Part shown: positions 16,498 through 26,346 of the stretch, in pieces | How positions within the stretch are numbered: the stretch's first letter is position 1 | Layout: every line of letters starts with the position of its first letter | NCBI RefSeq assembly: GCF_003590875.1 | Contig: NZ_QYUN01000002.1 | Coordinates: forward strand, 3,410,001-3,474,000 | DNA length: 64,000 nt | Origin: Noviherbaspirillum cavernae | GTDB taxonomy: Bacteria; Pseudomonadota; Gammaproteobacteria; Burkholderiales; Burkholderiaceae_D | Direction: 5' to 3' | Made by a program: the position numbers and the translations under genes | Notes under the pieces: model-generated | What the model was told of the DNA's origin: nothing | Database searches by the model: none | What the model saw: the letters and a program-made list of their open reading frames with translations, nothing else

Positions 16498-18609
16498 TCA
16501 TTGCTGCGCGAGGCGCACTTTCAGCTCGTCAAATTCCTTGTCGAAATCCAATGTCTTGCGCTGTGTGCTCATTGCCATCAGCGCGTGCGACTGGCCATTG
16601 TCATCCGTTTTCAGCCAGACCCACAGACGGCGTTCGCGGATGTAGAACATCGCGAACACGCCGAGCGTCAGCAGCAGGCAGCCAAGATACACGACATTCT
16701 TGCCGGGCGAGCGCGTCACCTGGAACACGCTCGCTTTGACTTCGTTGAATTCCTTGAGTTGCAGATAGACCGGCGCGCCGTAGAAGAAGGAGTCGGACAA
16801 GGCGTTGGTGGCAAGCTGCAGAAAACGTGCATGCTTTTCGTCAACGGCAATCGGCTTCAAACCATCCGCCTCGCGGGCAGCCTGCCACAATTCCCACATC
16901 GTGCCGTTCAGGATTTTCATGAAGATGTCCGCGGCTTTTTCCTGTTCGGCAGACGGCACTTTTTCAAGGAACTTCGATACCGCCAGATAACCGGCCTCTT
17001 GTCCGTTCCCGGCAAAAATCGACAAGCCCTTCAGCGCCGATTGCTGCAATTGCCCGCGCAGCGCATCGGCATCGTCACGCCCGGCCGCCATGGAGCGTTG
17101 CGCATAACGCTGCGCCGCCTTCTCCCGCAACGCCGGATTCGCCAGCGCGGCCCGCAGGCGCATCCAGTCCGCCACCGTATCGTCGTCGTCAGCCGGAATG
17201 CGCAGGTAGCGGAACGGCTCGCTCGGCGCATCACGCATCCCGGTCAGGAACACATAGGCGCCGTCGACGTCCACCGGCTGCATGTAGTTGTGATACTCGC
17301 GCGCCTGGCCAGTCTTGTCGCGCAGCTTGTACTGCACGCTGGGGCCGACGTTTTTCAGGTCCTTGTTTTTGGCATTCTTCGCGCCCGAACCGAGTTGCTT
17401 GTCCAGTCCTGCGGTGAACTTCTCATTGAAGGTCTTGTTGGCGTCGACCGCGCGCACGTCCTGGCCGCTTTGCGCCATGTTTTCGACATTGAATGCGCGA
17501 AAGCCCGACCACTCGACGGTGTATTCGTCCCCGGCACCATTGCCGAGCGGTGTCGCGCCGCCGACTTCGCCCTCCATCGAGAACGGCTTTCCTTGCGCGC
17601 CGGCCATTGGGTAACCGGCCAGCTTCAGCTTGCTGCCGCCATCGTCGAAGCTCGACTGGTACACCGCGAGGCCCTTGTAGAGCAGCGGCTCGTTCACCTT
17701 GATCGTCGCCGGGAAGCTCTTGCCGGTTTCGTTGTCGCGCACCTCGACCTCGCTGGCGAACAGCTTCGGCATGCCGGTCGAATAATGCTCGACGATGAAT
17801 TTGTTGAGACGAATCGTGATCGGCAGCTCCTGGATCAGCACGCCGCTCTGCTGCTGAATGATCGCCGTGTTGCTGCTGGCCCCTTCCGGAATCAGGGTAT
17901 TGCCGCGAAAGGTGGGATTACCCGTCCCAAGGCGATGCTGTGCAGGGATTTCGGCGATGATGCCGTTGCTGCTGAACGATGTCTTGCCGTACACCCATTT
18001 TTGGAAACGGATCGGCAAATCGGAATCGAGCAGACCGCCGACGCAGATGATCACGATCGCGCTGTGAGCGAAGATATAGCCCCACTTGTTACCCGCACCG
18101 CGCTTGGCGGCGATCAGGTTCGCGCTGTCCTTTTCGACCAGCTTGACCTTGTAGCCATCGGCAGCCAGCCGGTTCGCCAATTCCTGCGTCAGGGCTGCGC
18201 GCGATGCGGCCGACGTCCATTCGGACTTGTGATGAAAATTGCGCAAGGACTGTTCGCGCACATTCTCGCGCCAGCTGCGCATGTCCTTCACCATCTTCGG
18301 CGCATTGCGCACGATGCACAGCGACGTGGACAACACCAGGAAGGCCATGATCAGCAGGAACCACCACGCCGAATACACCGAATAAAGACCGAGCCTGGAA
18401 AAAACCTCGAACCAGAACGGGCCAAACTGATTCACGTAGTTCGGCATCGGCTCGTTCTGCTTGAGCACGGTACCGATCACCGAGGCGATGGCGATCAGCG
18501 TCAACAGGCTGATGGCGAACCGCATCGACGATACAACCTCGACCGCATCGGCGAGCCAGCGGCGGTTGGTCTTGATCTGCAATCCTGAAGTACTGGCGCT
18601 CGTGGTCAT
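16498..18609 (-). CDS. resB: System II cytochrome c biogenesis protein ResB
   Basis: Partner of the WWD protein in system II cytochrome c maturation. The 703-residue protein has membrane helices near the N-terminus (FAISLLTLIAIASVIGTVLK and WWFLLIMAFLVLSTSLCIV), a third near 190, a large periplasmic domain and a final helix (VVYLGCLLLTLGVFAMFYIR). VVSSMRFAISLL is the characteristic ResB start. The terminator of the upstream cytochrome gene separates resB from it, so resB probably has its own promoter or relies on readthrough. Confidence 0.95.
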   Translation of the reverse strand: MTTSASTSGLQIKTNRRWLADAVEVVSSMRFAISLLTLIAIASVIGTVLKQNEPMPNYVNQFGPFWFEVFSRLGLYSVYSAWWFLLIMAFLVLSTSLCIVRNAPKMVKDMRSWRENVREQSLRNFHHKSEWTSAASRAALTQELANRLAADGYKVKLVEKDSANLIAAKRGAGNKWGYIFAHSAIVIICVGGLLDSDLPIRFQKWVYGKTSFSSNGIIAEIPAQHRLGTGNPTFRGNTLIPEGASSNTAIIQQQSGVLIQELPITIRLNKFIVEHYSTGMPKLFASEVEVRDNETGKSFPATIKVNEPLLYKGLAVYQSSFDDGGSKLKLAGYPMAGAQGKPFSMEGEVGGATPLGNGAGDEYTVEWSGFRAFNVENMAQSGQDVRAVDANKTFNEKFTAGLDKQLGSGAKNAKNKDLKNVGPSVQYKLRDKTGQAREYHNYMQPVDVDGAYVFLTGMRDAPSEPFRYLRIPADDDDTVADWMRLRAALANPALREKAAQRYAQRSMAAGRDDADALRGQLQQSALKGLSIFAGNGQEAGYLAVSKFLEKVPSAEQEKAADIFMKILNGTMWELWQAAREADGLKPIAVDEKHARFLQLATNALSDSFFYGAPVYLQLKEFNEVKASVFQVTRSPGKNVVYLGCLLLTLGVFAMFYIRERRLWVWLKTDDNGQSHALMAMSTQRKTLDFDKEFDELKVRLAQQ

Positions 18610-18620
18610 TCTGTCATCGA

Positions 18621-18649
18621 AAGAAAAAAGGGGTGGCCCTAGCCACCCC
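18621..18649 (-). terminator. Rho-independent terminator after cytochrome c4 gene
   Basis: On the minus strand GGGGTGGC, a four-base loop and GCCACCCC form a perfect 8-bp stem followed by TTTTTTCTTT. It lies 30 bases after the stop of the dihaem cytochrome gene and just before resB. Confidence 0.85.
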
Positions 18650-18679
18650 CTCCGTTATTCTGCCCTGCCGTCGTTCTGA

Positions 18680-19339
18680 TTATTTCAGGCCCGCGATGTA
18701 GTCGGAGACAGCCCTGATTTCATCCTCCGACATGCGCTTGGCGATGGTCACCATTTGCGGGCTGTTCTTGCGGGTGCCGTTGCCGAACGCGGTCAGCTGC
18801 GCGGCCGTGTATTCCTGATGCTGGCCGCCCAGACGCGCGAACTGCGCCGGGATGCCCGCGCCGGTTGCACCGTGGCAGGCTGCACAAGCGGGAATGTCCT
18901 TTTCGGCGATACCGGCACGGTAGATCTTCTTGCCGAATTCGACGGTGTCCTTGTTCTTCGCCGCGCCCGGTTTTTGCGTCTGCTTGTCGAGGTAGGCGGC
19001 GATGTTCTTCATTTCCTCATCGGTCAGCGACTTGGAGATCGAACTCATCACCGCGTTATTGCGCTGCGGGGTCTTGAAGTCGGCGAGCTGCTTGTGGGTG
19101 TAGGCTTCGTGCTGGGCTGCCAGCTTCGGATTCTGCACGATCGTCGAATTGCCGGCTGCGCCGTGGCAGGATGCGCAGGCCGGAATATTGCGGGCACTGT
19201 CGCCATTCGTGTAAATCGCTTCGCCCTTGGCGGGATCGGCTTTGGGAGCCTTCTTTTCCTCTGCTGCATACGCGACGGACGAAACCGCCAGCATCGTGAC
19301 GAACAAGGATTTCACAAACGGTAAAAACGCACGATTCAT
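18680..19339 (-). CDS. Dihaem cytochrome c4-like protein
   Basis: Periplasmic electron carrier of the cytochrome c4 family. The 219-residue precursor has a Sec signal ending at AYA (near residue 25) and two c-type haem sites, CASCH (Cys55-His59) and CAACH (Cys152-His156), in two homologous halves; candidate axial Met residues lie in NNAVMSS and NSPQMVTI. It probably feeds a terminal oxidase. Its assembly would use the ResB-CcsA pair encoded directly downstream. Confidence 0.93.
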   Translation of the reverse strand: MNRAFLPFVKSLFVTMLAVSSVAYAAEEKKAPKADPAKGEAIYTNGDSARNIPACASCHGAAGNSTIVQNPKLAAQHEAYTHKQLADFKTPQRNNAVMSSISKSLTDEEMKNIAAYLDKQTQKPGAAKNKDTVEFGKKIYRAGIAEKDIPACAACHGATGAGIPAQFARLGGQHQEYTAAQLTAFGNGTRKNSPQMVTIAKRMSEDEIRAVSDYIAGLK

Positions 19340-19432
19340 TCAAACACCCTGAGACTTGATATTAAAATTCTGGCCCTTCGAGAGGCTGTCGTGTGCAGCT
19401 ACGCTTTTGCGGCGCAACAATACATAACCTCT

Positions 19433-19444
19433 TATTGTACAATA
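19433..19444. repeat. 12-base palindrome in divergent promoter region
   Basis: TATTGTACAATA reads the same on both strands and sits in the 150-base gap between the divergent cytochrome c4 and engB genes, with a TACAAT that could act as a -10 for engB. No convincing -35 partner was found on either strand. Confidence 0.3.
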
Positions 19445-19489
19445 GCTTCTCGGCATTTACGCCCCCTCCACAGCATTTTCTGCCCCTCT

Positions 19490-20182
19490 ATGTCCCTTCT
19501 TTGGCAAGCCCGCTTCTTCACCACGGTGAATCACCTTCGCGATTTGCCAAAGACGCAAATCCCCGAAATCGCTTTTGCCGGCCGTTCGAATGCCGGCAAA
19601 TCGAGTGCGATCAATATCCTGTGCAATCAGAAAAAGCTGGCCTTTGCCTCCAAGACACCGGGCCGCACGCAGCATATCAATTACTTCTCGATCGGCGGCG
19701 CGCACGTCGGACAGCACCGCAAGGATCCAACCATCGTCGAGGAAATCCGCGGTCTGCTGGTGGATTTACCTGGATACGGCTACGCGGAAGTGCCGGGCGA
19801 GGCGAAGACACACTGGAATGCATTGCTCGGTGCCTATATCCAGACGCGTGAGCAGCTGACCGCACTCGTTCTGATCATGGACGCGCGCCGCCCCTTTACC
19901 GAGCTGGATGTGCAGATGCTCGAATGGTTTGCGCCGACCGGCAAGCCGGTTCATTGCCTTTTAACCAAGGCGGACAAGCTCAATCGGACCGAATCGACCA
20001 ATGCCTTGCGCCTTGCGCGCACCGTGTTGAACAGCTATGTTGATGAACAAGGCAAGCCCTTCCCCTTCAGCGTGCAGTTGTTTTCAGCTTTGAAGCGCAG
20101 CGGCCTGGAAGAAGCCGATGACAAGATTCTGTCCCTGCTTGGAATGAAAGAGGATTTGCCCGCGCAGGATGCCGACGAATAA
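19490..20182 (+). CDS. engB: Ribosome biogenesis GTP-binding protein EngB/YsxC
   Basis: Essential GTPase of the TRAFAC class involved in 50S assembly and division. The 230-residue form starts [12 protein letters not shown]; the G1 loop GRSNAGKS is at residues 31-38, the switch region has [12 protein letters not shown]3 is [10 protein letters not shown] and G4 is TKADKL. I chose the ATG at 19490; the frame is open to 19391 but the extra residues look non-coding and would add 33 residues unlike the family. Confidence 0.95.
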   Translation: MSLLWQARFFTTVNHLRDLPKTQIPEIAFAGRSNAGKSSAINILCNQKKLAFASKTPGRTQHINYFSIGGAHVGQHRKDPTIVEEIRGLLVDLPGYGYAEVPGEAKTHWNALLGAYIQTREQLTALVLIMDARRPFTELDVQMLEWFAPTGKPVHCLLTKADKLNRTESTNALRLARTVLNSYVDEQGKPFPFSVQLFSALKRSGLEEADDKILSLLGMKEDLPAQDADE

Positions 20183-20199
20183 TTGCCTTTGCCGCAGGC

Positions 20200-20330
20200 A
20201 AAAAAAACCCTGGAGAAAGGGGAAGATCTCCAGGGCAGTAACGCCTTATCGCTAATGCCACGATATGGCCCCGCTCAGGGAGGAGAAGCGGGAGGTGAAT
20301 GATCACCTATTGCTAAGAGGGCGCATGCCT
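20200..20330 (-). ncRNA. Anti-hemB-type small RNA (candidate)
   Basis: Upstream of hemB, the minus strand holds a chain of hairpins (plus coordinates): AGGTGA/TCACCT (20293-20308), CCCGCT/AGCGGG (20270-20292) with the loop TCTCCTCCCTG on the RNA, GCCA/TGGC (20257-20269), and finally a 9-bp stem (20208-20235) followed by eight U residues (20207-20200), a standard intrinsic terminator. No minus-strand protein gene precedes this terminator. This matches my recollection of the betaproteobacterial hemB/anti-hemB motif described by comparative genomics. The 5' end is uncertain and no clear promoter was found. Confidence 0.6.
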
Positions 20331-20386
20331 TGAAAAGTTTCACGGCTTCCGATGAAGTTTGCCTATCAACGACCCTGTTTTCCTGA

Positions 20387-21412
<1,026 letters not shown>

Positions 21413-21414
21413 GC

Positions 21415-22095
21415 ATGCGGTCGCGCTCGGTTGTCTTCTGGACTCTGGGTATTGCATTGTGCGGCCTGCTGGCGATCCTCGGCTCCGGCGCACAGGAACC
21501 GCGCATCGTTCACTACGTGTTCAAGCCACTCGCCACGGCGCTGATTTTCCTCCAGGTGTGGCGCATCGCCGATCCGGTCAACCCGCGCTACCGGCGTGCG
21601 GTGCTGACCGGCATTGCATTGTCTCTGTGCGGCGACGTGTTTCTGATGCTGCCGAAGAATGTTCTCGCCTCCGGCTTCCTGCTCGGCCTGGGCAGCTTCC
21701 TGGTCGCCCACCTGTTTTTCCTGCGCGCCCTCACTTCCGATGCGCGGCTCTTCGGCCAGCCGCTGGTGTTCCCCGGCCTGCTGCTGGTGGGCGGCGTCAA
21801 TCTGGCCGTGCTGTGGCCTGGACTGGCAGCCAGCCTGAAAGCGCCGGTGGTCATCTACATGCTGTGCCTGGTTGCGATGGTGGCGCAGGCAATCTGCCGT
21901 CATCTGACATTGCGCATGCACGGCAGCCTGCTGGCGGCGGTCGGCGGCATCCTGTTTCTGCTGTCCGATACCTTGCTGGCCTATAACAAGTTTTACGCGC
22001 CGATTCCGCTGTCGGCACTCTGGGTTCTCGCCACGTATTACACAGCATTGCTCCTGATTGCGCGCTCGGTCGCCGCGAGCGCGTCACAGCCATGA
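21415..22095 (+). CDS. YhhN-family lysoplasmalogenase-like membrane protein
   Basis: The 226-residue protein is almost entirely membrane helices (about eight) and belongs to the YhhN/TMEM86 family, whose animal members hydrolyse the vinyl ether bond of lysoplasmalogens. Family features are FKPLATALIFLQVW near the N-terminus, LSLCGDVFLMLP, LGLGSFLVAHLFFL and GGILFLLSDTLLAYNKFYA near the C-terminus. It starts 2 bases after the hemB stop and may be co-transcribed. The bacterial substrate is not established. Confidence 0.85.
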   Translation: MRSRSVVFWTLGIALCGLLAILGSGAQEPRIVHYVFKPLATALIFLQVWRIADPVNPRYRRAVLTGIALSLCGDVFLMLPKNVLASGFLLGLGSFLVAHLFFLRALTSDARLFGQPLVFPGLLLVGGVNLAVLWPGLAASLKAPVVIYMLCLVAMVAQAICRHLTLRMHGSLLAAVGGILFLLSDTLLAYNKFYAPIPLSALWVLATYYTALLLIARSVAASASQP

Positions 22096-22108
22096 ACCGG
22101 AGACTCCA

Positions 22109-22360
22109 ATGCAATGCAAAGTCATCACGCTGGCGACACCGGTATTTTTTCTGCCGATCTTCATTGAACTGATCGCCCGCCCGGCAAAACGAAAAAACAC
22201 GTGTCGCCTCATCGAAGCGATCAACAGCATCAGCCTTGGCGTATCGAACCAGGTCGCAGGGGTTTTCTCTCGACCGCTGCGAGCGTGTTGTGGACCGGCG
22301 CGTGGTTTGGGCCGCGCACGCTCCCGGCGTCCTTGCAAGCCGCCATCGCTGCATTCATGA
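22109..22360 (+). pseudogene. Truncated sterol desaturase/fatty acid hydroxylase remnant
   Basis: An 83-codon reading frame with GGAG 6 bases before its ATG. Its first 50 or so residues (LATPVFFLPIFIELIARPAK, then NTCRLIEAINSISLGVSNQV and AGVF) closely resemble the start of bacterial sterol desaturase family proteins, which normally continue for 250 or more residues with membrane helices and eight iron-binding histidines. Here the frame degenerates into Arg/Pro-rich sequence and stops; no histidine-box region is present before corA begins at 22412. I read it as a decayed 5' fragment left by a deletion. The family call is by recognition of this segment only. Confidence 0.6.
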
Positions 22361-22411
22361 TTGGCTCACTGATCGCGCTTCACTTCGCTATTTTGACCAG
22401 AGCTACTGCGC

Positions 22412-23503
22412 ATGGATATTTTTCACATCAATAACACGCAAGTCACGTTCACCACGGACGTCCCACAGGAAATGCCGGCACAAGGCTTTGCATGGCTGGA
22501 TGCGACACATGATGAAGTGGGAGCGGATCCCGCCGCGTGGAGCACGGCCGTCGAGCGCGCAACCGGCATCCATCTCTACGATCTGCACTTGAAGGATGCC
22601 ACCAACATGGCGCATCCCTCCTACTTCGACTCGACGCAGGAATATGCGATGGTGGTATTCCGCAAACTGGTGCTCACTGCAGATGCGGACAATCCCGGCG
22701 CCAACGACGACACGCGCATCAAGCGCAAGATTCCACCCGCCCTCAGCAAACTGACAACCGAACCGGTGACCTTCCTGCTGACCGAACGCGCCGTGGTGAC
22801 GGTACACGCATCCCGCAGTCGCACGATTGAGGCCATGCGCAATCGCTTGCTGGAACTTCGGCAAAAGCCGAATGGGCGCCCGCCCGCATCACCGGCAGAG
22901 TTGATGCTGCGCCTGCTGAATGCGATGGTGGATCAATACCTCGAATTGCGCCGTCCGCTGACAACGCAGATCGATCGCTGGCAGCGTGCCTTGCTGAATC
23001 CGCGCCGGCCCTTCAAGGACTGGACCGCACTGCTCGAAGCGCGCATCGAGTTGAACAAGCTCGATCACTTGTGCGAAGGGCAGCATGATGCGCTGCAGGA
23101 GCTGCGCGACTATCTGGTGGACAGCGACGATGGCGAAGACAGTGGCCGCACAAAGGATATGCTGCTGGTGCGCGTCAACGACGTGATGGAACATATCTCG
23201 CGCGTGCTCAATCATGCGCGACGACTGGAAACCTCGCTCGAGTCCGCCGTGCAGATTCATTTTTCCGCCACGGCACACCGCACGAATGACATCATGCGCA
23301 CACTTACCGTCATCACCGCCCTGTTCATGCCGCTTACCCTGCTCACCGGAATCTTCGGCATGAACTTCGACTACATGCCGCTGCTGAAAGACGATACGGG
23401 TTTCTGGGTAACGATAGGAGCCATGCTGTTGATCGTGATCGGCATGCTGCTATTCTTCCGCAGCAAGCGCTATCTCGAAGATCATCGGCACAATGACGAT
23501 TGA
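22412..23503 (+). CDS. corA: CorA-family divalent metal transporter
   Basis: Pentameric inner-membrane channel for Mg or a related divalent cation. The 363-residue protein has the long soluble N-terminal domain, the stalk helix (ELRDYLVDSDDGEDSGRTKD then NDVMEHISRVLNHARRLETS), two C-terminal membrane helices and the pore signature GMN at residues 316-318 (FGMNFDYMPL), with a basic C-terminus. Whether it carries Mg, Co or Zn cannot be told from sequence. It follows the decayed desaturase fragment. Confidence 0.93.
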   Translation: MDIFHINNTQVTFTTDVPQEMPAQGFAWLDATHDEVGADPAAWSTAVERATGIHLYDLHLKDATNMAHPSYFDSTQEYAMVVFRKLVLTADADNPGANDDTRIKRKIPPALSKLTTEPVTFLLTERAVVTVHASRSRTIEAMRNRLLELRQKPNGRPPASPAELMLRLLNAMVDQYLELRRPLTTQIDRWQRALLNPRRPFKDWTALLEARIELNKLDHLCEGQHDALQELRDYLVDSDDGEDSGRTKDMLLVRVNDVMEHISRVLNHARRLETSLESAVQIHFSATAHRTNDIMRTLTVITALFMPLTLLTGIFGMNFDYMPLLKDDTGFWVTIGAMLLIVIGMLLFFRSKRYLEDHRHNDD

Positions 23504-23595
23504 CATGCGAGCGACATGTCGCCGCATGCGAGTCAATGCTCGGTTTCGCAAACCTTCCTGACCTGGCTGCTTGTGCCGGCGAACAGTCTCGCCAT

Positions 23596-23635
23596 AAAAA
23601 AACGCCCTGCGAGTCCTCGGGACTACAGGGCGTTT
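23596..23635 (-). terminator. Rho-independent terminator of peroxiredoxin gene
   Basis: AAACGCCCTG / CAGGGCGTTT (23600-23609 with 23626-23635) enclose a second short stem AGTCC/GGACT. On the minus strand the hairpin runs into a U-tract (23602-23596). It is 30 bases after the peroxiredoxin stop and could also slow transcription leaving corA. Confidence 0.85.
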
Positions 23636-23665
23636 GACTTGCTTGCCGAGGTATAGCGCGGCGGC

Positions 23666-24304
23666 CTATTTGTTCGGCTGCGGCGTGATGCGCAGATAGG
23701 GGCGCGGCGCAGTGTAGCCCTTCGGATATTTTTGCTTGATGACGGCCTCGTCCTGGATCGTCAGCGGGATGATCACGTCATCGCCATCGCGCCAGTTGCC
23801 GGGCGTCGCAACGGTGTAGCCATCGGTCAGCTGCAAGGCATCGATGACGCGCAGCACTTCATCGAAATTGCGGCCGGTGCTCATCGGGTAGGTGATGGTC
23901 AGGCGCACCTTCTTTTTCGGATCAATGACGAACAATGAACGCACAGTCATTGTTTCGGATTGATTCGGATGAATCATGTCGTACAGCTGCGAAACTGTTC
24001 TGTCCGCATCCGCAATGATCGGAAAACCGACGACGGTATTCTGCGTTTCCTCGATATCCTTGATCCATTGCGTATGCTTGTCGGCGGGATCGACCGACAA
24101 GGCGATTGCCTTCACATTGCGCTTGTCGAATTCGGATTTCAGCTTGGCAGTCAGTCCCAGCTCCGTGGTGCACACCGGAGTGAAATCCGCCGGATGCGAA
24201 AACAGCACCACCCATGAGTCGCCGGCCCAGTCGTGAAACTTGATCTTGCCGACCGTGGTGTCTTGTTCAAAGTCAGGGGCGATATCGCCAAGGCGCAAAG
24301 ACAT
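23666..24304 (-). CDS. 1-Cys peroxiredoxin (Prx6 type)
   Basis: Thiol peroxidase reducing hydrogen peroxide and organic peroxides. From MSLRLGDIAPDF the protein has 212 residues, with the peroxidatic Cys45 in HPADFTPVCTTE and no other cysteine, so it is a 1-Cys enzyme needing an external thiol. The C-terminal domain (NWRDGDDVIIP, YPKGYTAPRPYLR) is typical of Prx6. An in-frame ATG at 24331 would add nine residues lying over the promoter; 24304 is preferred. Confidence 0.95.
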   Translation of the reverse strand: MSLRLGDIAPDFEQDTTVGKIKFHDWAGDSWVVLFSHPADFTPVCTTELGLTAKLKSEFDKRNVKAIALSVDPADKHTQWIKDIEETQNTVVGFPIIADADRTVSQLYDMIHPNQSETMTVRSLFVIDPKKKVRLTITYPMSTGRNFDEVLRVIDALQLTDGYTVATPGNWRDGDDVIIPLTIQDEAVIKQKYPKGYTAPRPYLRITPQPNK

Positions 24305-24333
24305 TTCATTCTCCCAAAAGTTATCGAGCAAAT

Positions 24334-24362
24334 AATATAGGTGCTGGCGGGCCGAGATTCAA
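24334..24362 (-). promoter_or_regulatory. Promoter of peroxiredoxin gene
   Basis: On the minus strand TTGAAT (24362-24357), a 17-base spacer and TATATT (24339-24334) form a good sigma-70 promoter, giving a leader of roughly 23 bases before the ATG at 24304. No OxyR-type dyad was recognised. Confidence 0.65.
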
Positions 24363-24447
24363 GGACAGAGAAGTTGAGTCGTTTATATATTTTTCATATA
24401 TATCCATGCCGCAAGGCAGATGCGACATGACGATATGCTTGCTGCCA

Positions 24448-26346
24448 TCAGAAACTGCTTGCGAGTGACAACGATTGCAGGAATCGCTCAGTGTTTTGAT
24501 AGCCGATGACGCGCCCGCCCTGGATTTCCCTGCCCTGCTTGTCGAAGAAGATGATCCCCGGCGGCCCGAACAATCCGAACCGCTTCAGCAGGGTCTTGTC
24601 ATCGGCGCTGTTGGCGGTCACGTCGACCTGCAGCAGCACCATGTTCGCGAATTGCGCCTGCACGCGCGCATCGGTGAAGGTCAGTTTTTCCATTTCCTTG
24701 CAGGACACGCACCAATCTGCATAAAAATCCAGCATGACCGTTTTGCCTCGCGCCTGCGCGATGGCGGCGTCGAGTTCCGCAATGGATTTCACGCGCTTGA
24801 AGTCTGCATGCTGCGCGGCACCCGTGAGATGCGCAAGCGGTGCAAGCGCATCGCGACCGCCAGTCGTCACGCCGATCAATTGCACCAGGCCGAAGGCGGC
24901 AAACATCAGACTCAGTGCTTTTGGCATCCAGCTCGTCTGCTTGCTCCACAGCAGATAAGCGCCGTAGCCGATGCCCAATGCAGCCCAACCCAGCATCTGC
25001 ACGCTGGCGGGAATGACGGGTGCGACGATCCACAGCGCCAGCGCCAGAATCAGCACACCGAAGAACCGTTTCACGGCATCCATCCAGACACCGGCGCGTG
25101 GCAGCAATGACCCGGCGGAAATTCCGACCAGCAGCAGCGGAATGCTCATGCCTGCCGCCATTGCAAACAATGCGCTGCCGCCGATCACGACGTCCCGCGT
25201 TTGGCTGATGTAAACCAGTGCGCCGGCCAGCGGTGCCGCGACACAGGGACCGACGATCAATGCAGAGATCGCGCCCATCGCAAACACGCCGAACAACTTG
25301 CCTGACGATTGCTTTTCCGACAGCGCGGCAAGTTTGGTCTGCAGCGATGAAGGCAGTTGCAGCTGATACATGCCGAACATCGAGAACGAGAACGCCACCA
25401 TCAGCAACGCAAACACGCCCAGGACCCAGGGGTTTTGCAAGCTTGCCGACAGCCCTTCACCGGCCAAGCCGGCGGCTATCCCAAGCGCCGTGTACACGAG
25501 CGCCATGCCGAGCGCGTAGGTCGCCGACAACGAGAAGCCGCGTGCGCGACTGACCCGCGCGCCTTCGCCGACGATGAGCATGGACAGGATCGGCACCATC
25601 GGCAAGACGCAGGGCGTGAACGACAAGCCCAGGCCGAGCAGCAGGAACAAGGGCACGATCGCAAGCAGCTTGCCGCTTTTGAGCGAGGCTTCGATTCGGC
25701 CCATTTCCGAATCCGCAGGCGCGATTGCGCGGGTCGCGGATCCATTGGGCGCAGGCGGAGCACTGTCCATCGCATTCGGCGCCGAGGGGTTTACCGCGTC
25801 GCGTGCAGACGTGATTGCCGCCAGCAATCCGCCTCCATTGGGAGACAGCTTGATCTGCGCATCCATGGGCGCATAGCACAAGCCCTTGTCGGCGCACCCC
25901 TGACTCGTCGCCGTCAGCGTGAATGGGCCGCTGGCTTCCACCGGCAGTGTGATCGTGATTGCCTTGCGATACGTTTCGACGTCTTTCTGAAAAGTCTCGT
26001 CAAATTTGACCTTCCCCGGCGGGATGACCGGCTCGCCAAGGCGGGCCCCTTCGGCCTTGAAAGCAAACCGCTCGCGGTACATGTAGTAGCCGTCCGCAAT
26101 CGCATACGTGATTTCTATGTTCCTGGCATCGGCCATCTTCGCCGAAAATTTGAACGCCGCCTCCGGGTCGAGGTAGTCGTCGTCGCCAGCATGCGCCGGC
26201 CATGCAAGCGTGCACAACAACACCGCAAGCAGCAAGGCAGCCATTGCGCGAAAGGCATCCCGGCAACGGAGCAGTGTTTCATTGAGACAGAAAACACGCT
26301 GCGCGTTGCGCGCGCAAAACGCGTAGTAATGCAATTGCTTAAACAT
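24448..26346 (-). CDS. dsbD: Thiol:disulfide interchange protein DsbD
   Basis: Carries reducing power from cytoplasmic thioredoxin to periplasmic proteins, including cytochrome c maturation and DsbC. The 632-residue protein has a signal region (MAALLLAVLLCTLAWPAHA), an N-terminal immunoglobulin-like domain with the cysteine pair in CADKGLCYAP, eight membrane helices with transmembrane cysteines in FTPCVLPM and GPCVAAPLAG, and a C-terminal thioredoxin domain with WCVSC. The start at 26346 (AAGGA 6 bases upstream) overlaps cutA; it leaves 34 residues before the signal core, so a start at 26244 is possible. Confidence 0.94.
   Translation of the reverse strand: MFKQLHYYAFCARNAQRVFCLNETLLRCRDAFRAMAALLLAVLLCTLAWPAHAGDDDYLDPEAAFKFSAKMADARNIEITYAIADGYYMYRERFAFKAEGARLGEPVIPPGKVKFDETFQKDVETYRKAITITLPVEASGPFTLTATSQGCADKGLCYAPMDAQIKLSPNGGGLLAAITSARDAVNPSAPNAMDSAPPAPNGSATRAIAPADSEMGRIEASLKSGKLLAIVPLFLLLGLGLSFTPCVLPMVPILSMLIVGEGARVSRARGFSLSATYALGMALVYTALGIAAGLAGEGLSASLQNPWVLGVFALLMVAFSFSMFGMYQLQLPSSLQTKLAALSEKQSSGKLFGVFAMGAISALIVGPCVAAPLAGALVYISQTRDVVIGGSALFAMAAGMSIPLLLVGISAGSLLPRAGVWMDAVKRFFGVLILALALWIVAPVIPASVQMLGWAALGIGYGAYLLWSKQTSWMPKALSLMFAAFGLVQLIGVTTGGRDALAPLAHLTGAAQHADFKRVKSIAELDAAIAQARGKTVMLDFYADWCVSCKEMEKLTFTDARVQAQFANMVLLQVDVTANSADDKTLLKRFGLFGPPGIIFFDKQGREIQGGRVIGYQNTERFLQSLSLASSF

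Noticed and set aside
20200..20235. Terminator of engB on the plus strand
   Set aside because: The stem is followed by CAGTAACGCC on the plus strand; the U-tract is only on the minus strand.
22201..22434. A 77-codon hydrophobic frame overlapping the desaturase remnant
   Set aside because: Overlaps the remnant in another frame and the corA start; no ribosome-binding site and no recognised family. Possibly leftover coding sequence shifted out of frame, but not supportable.
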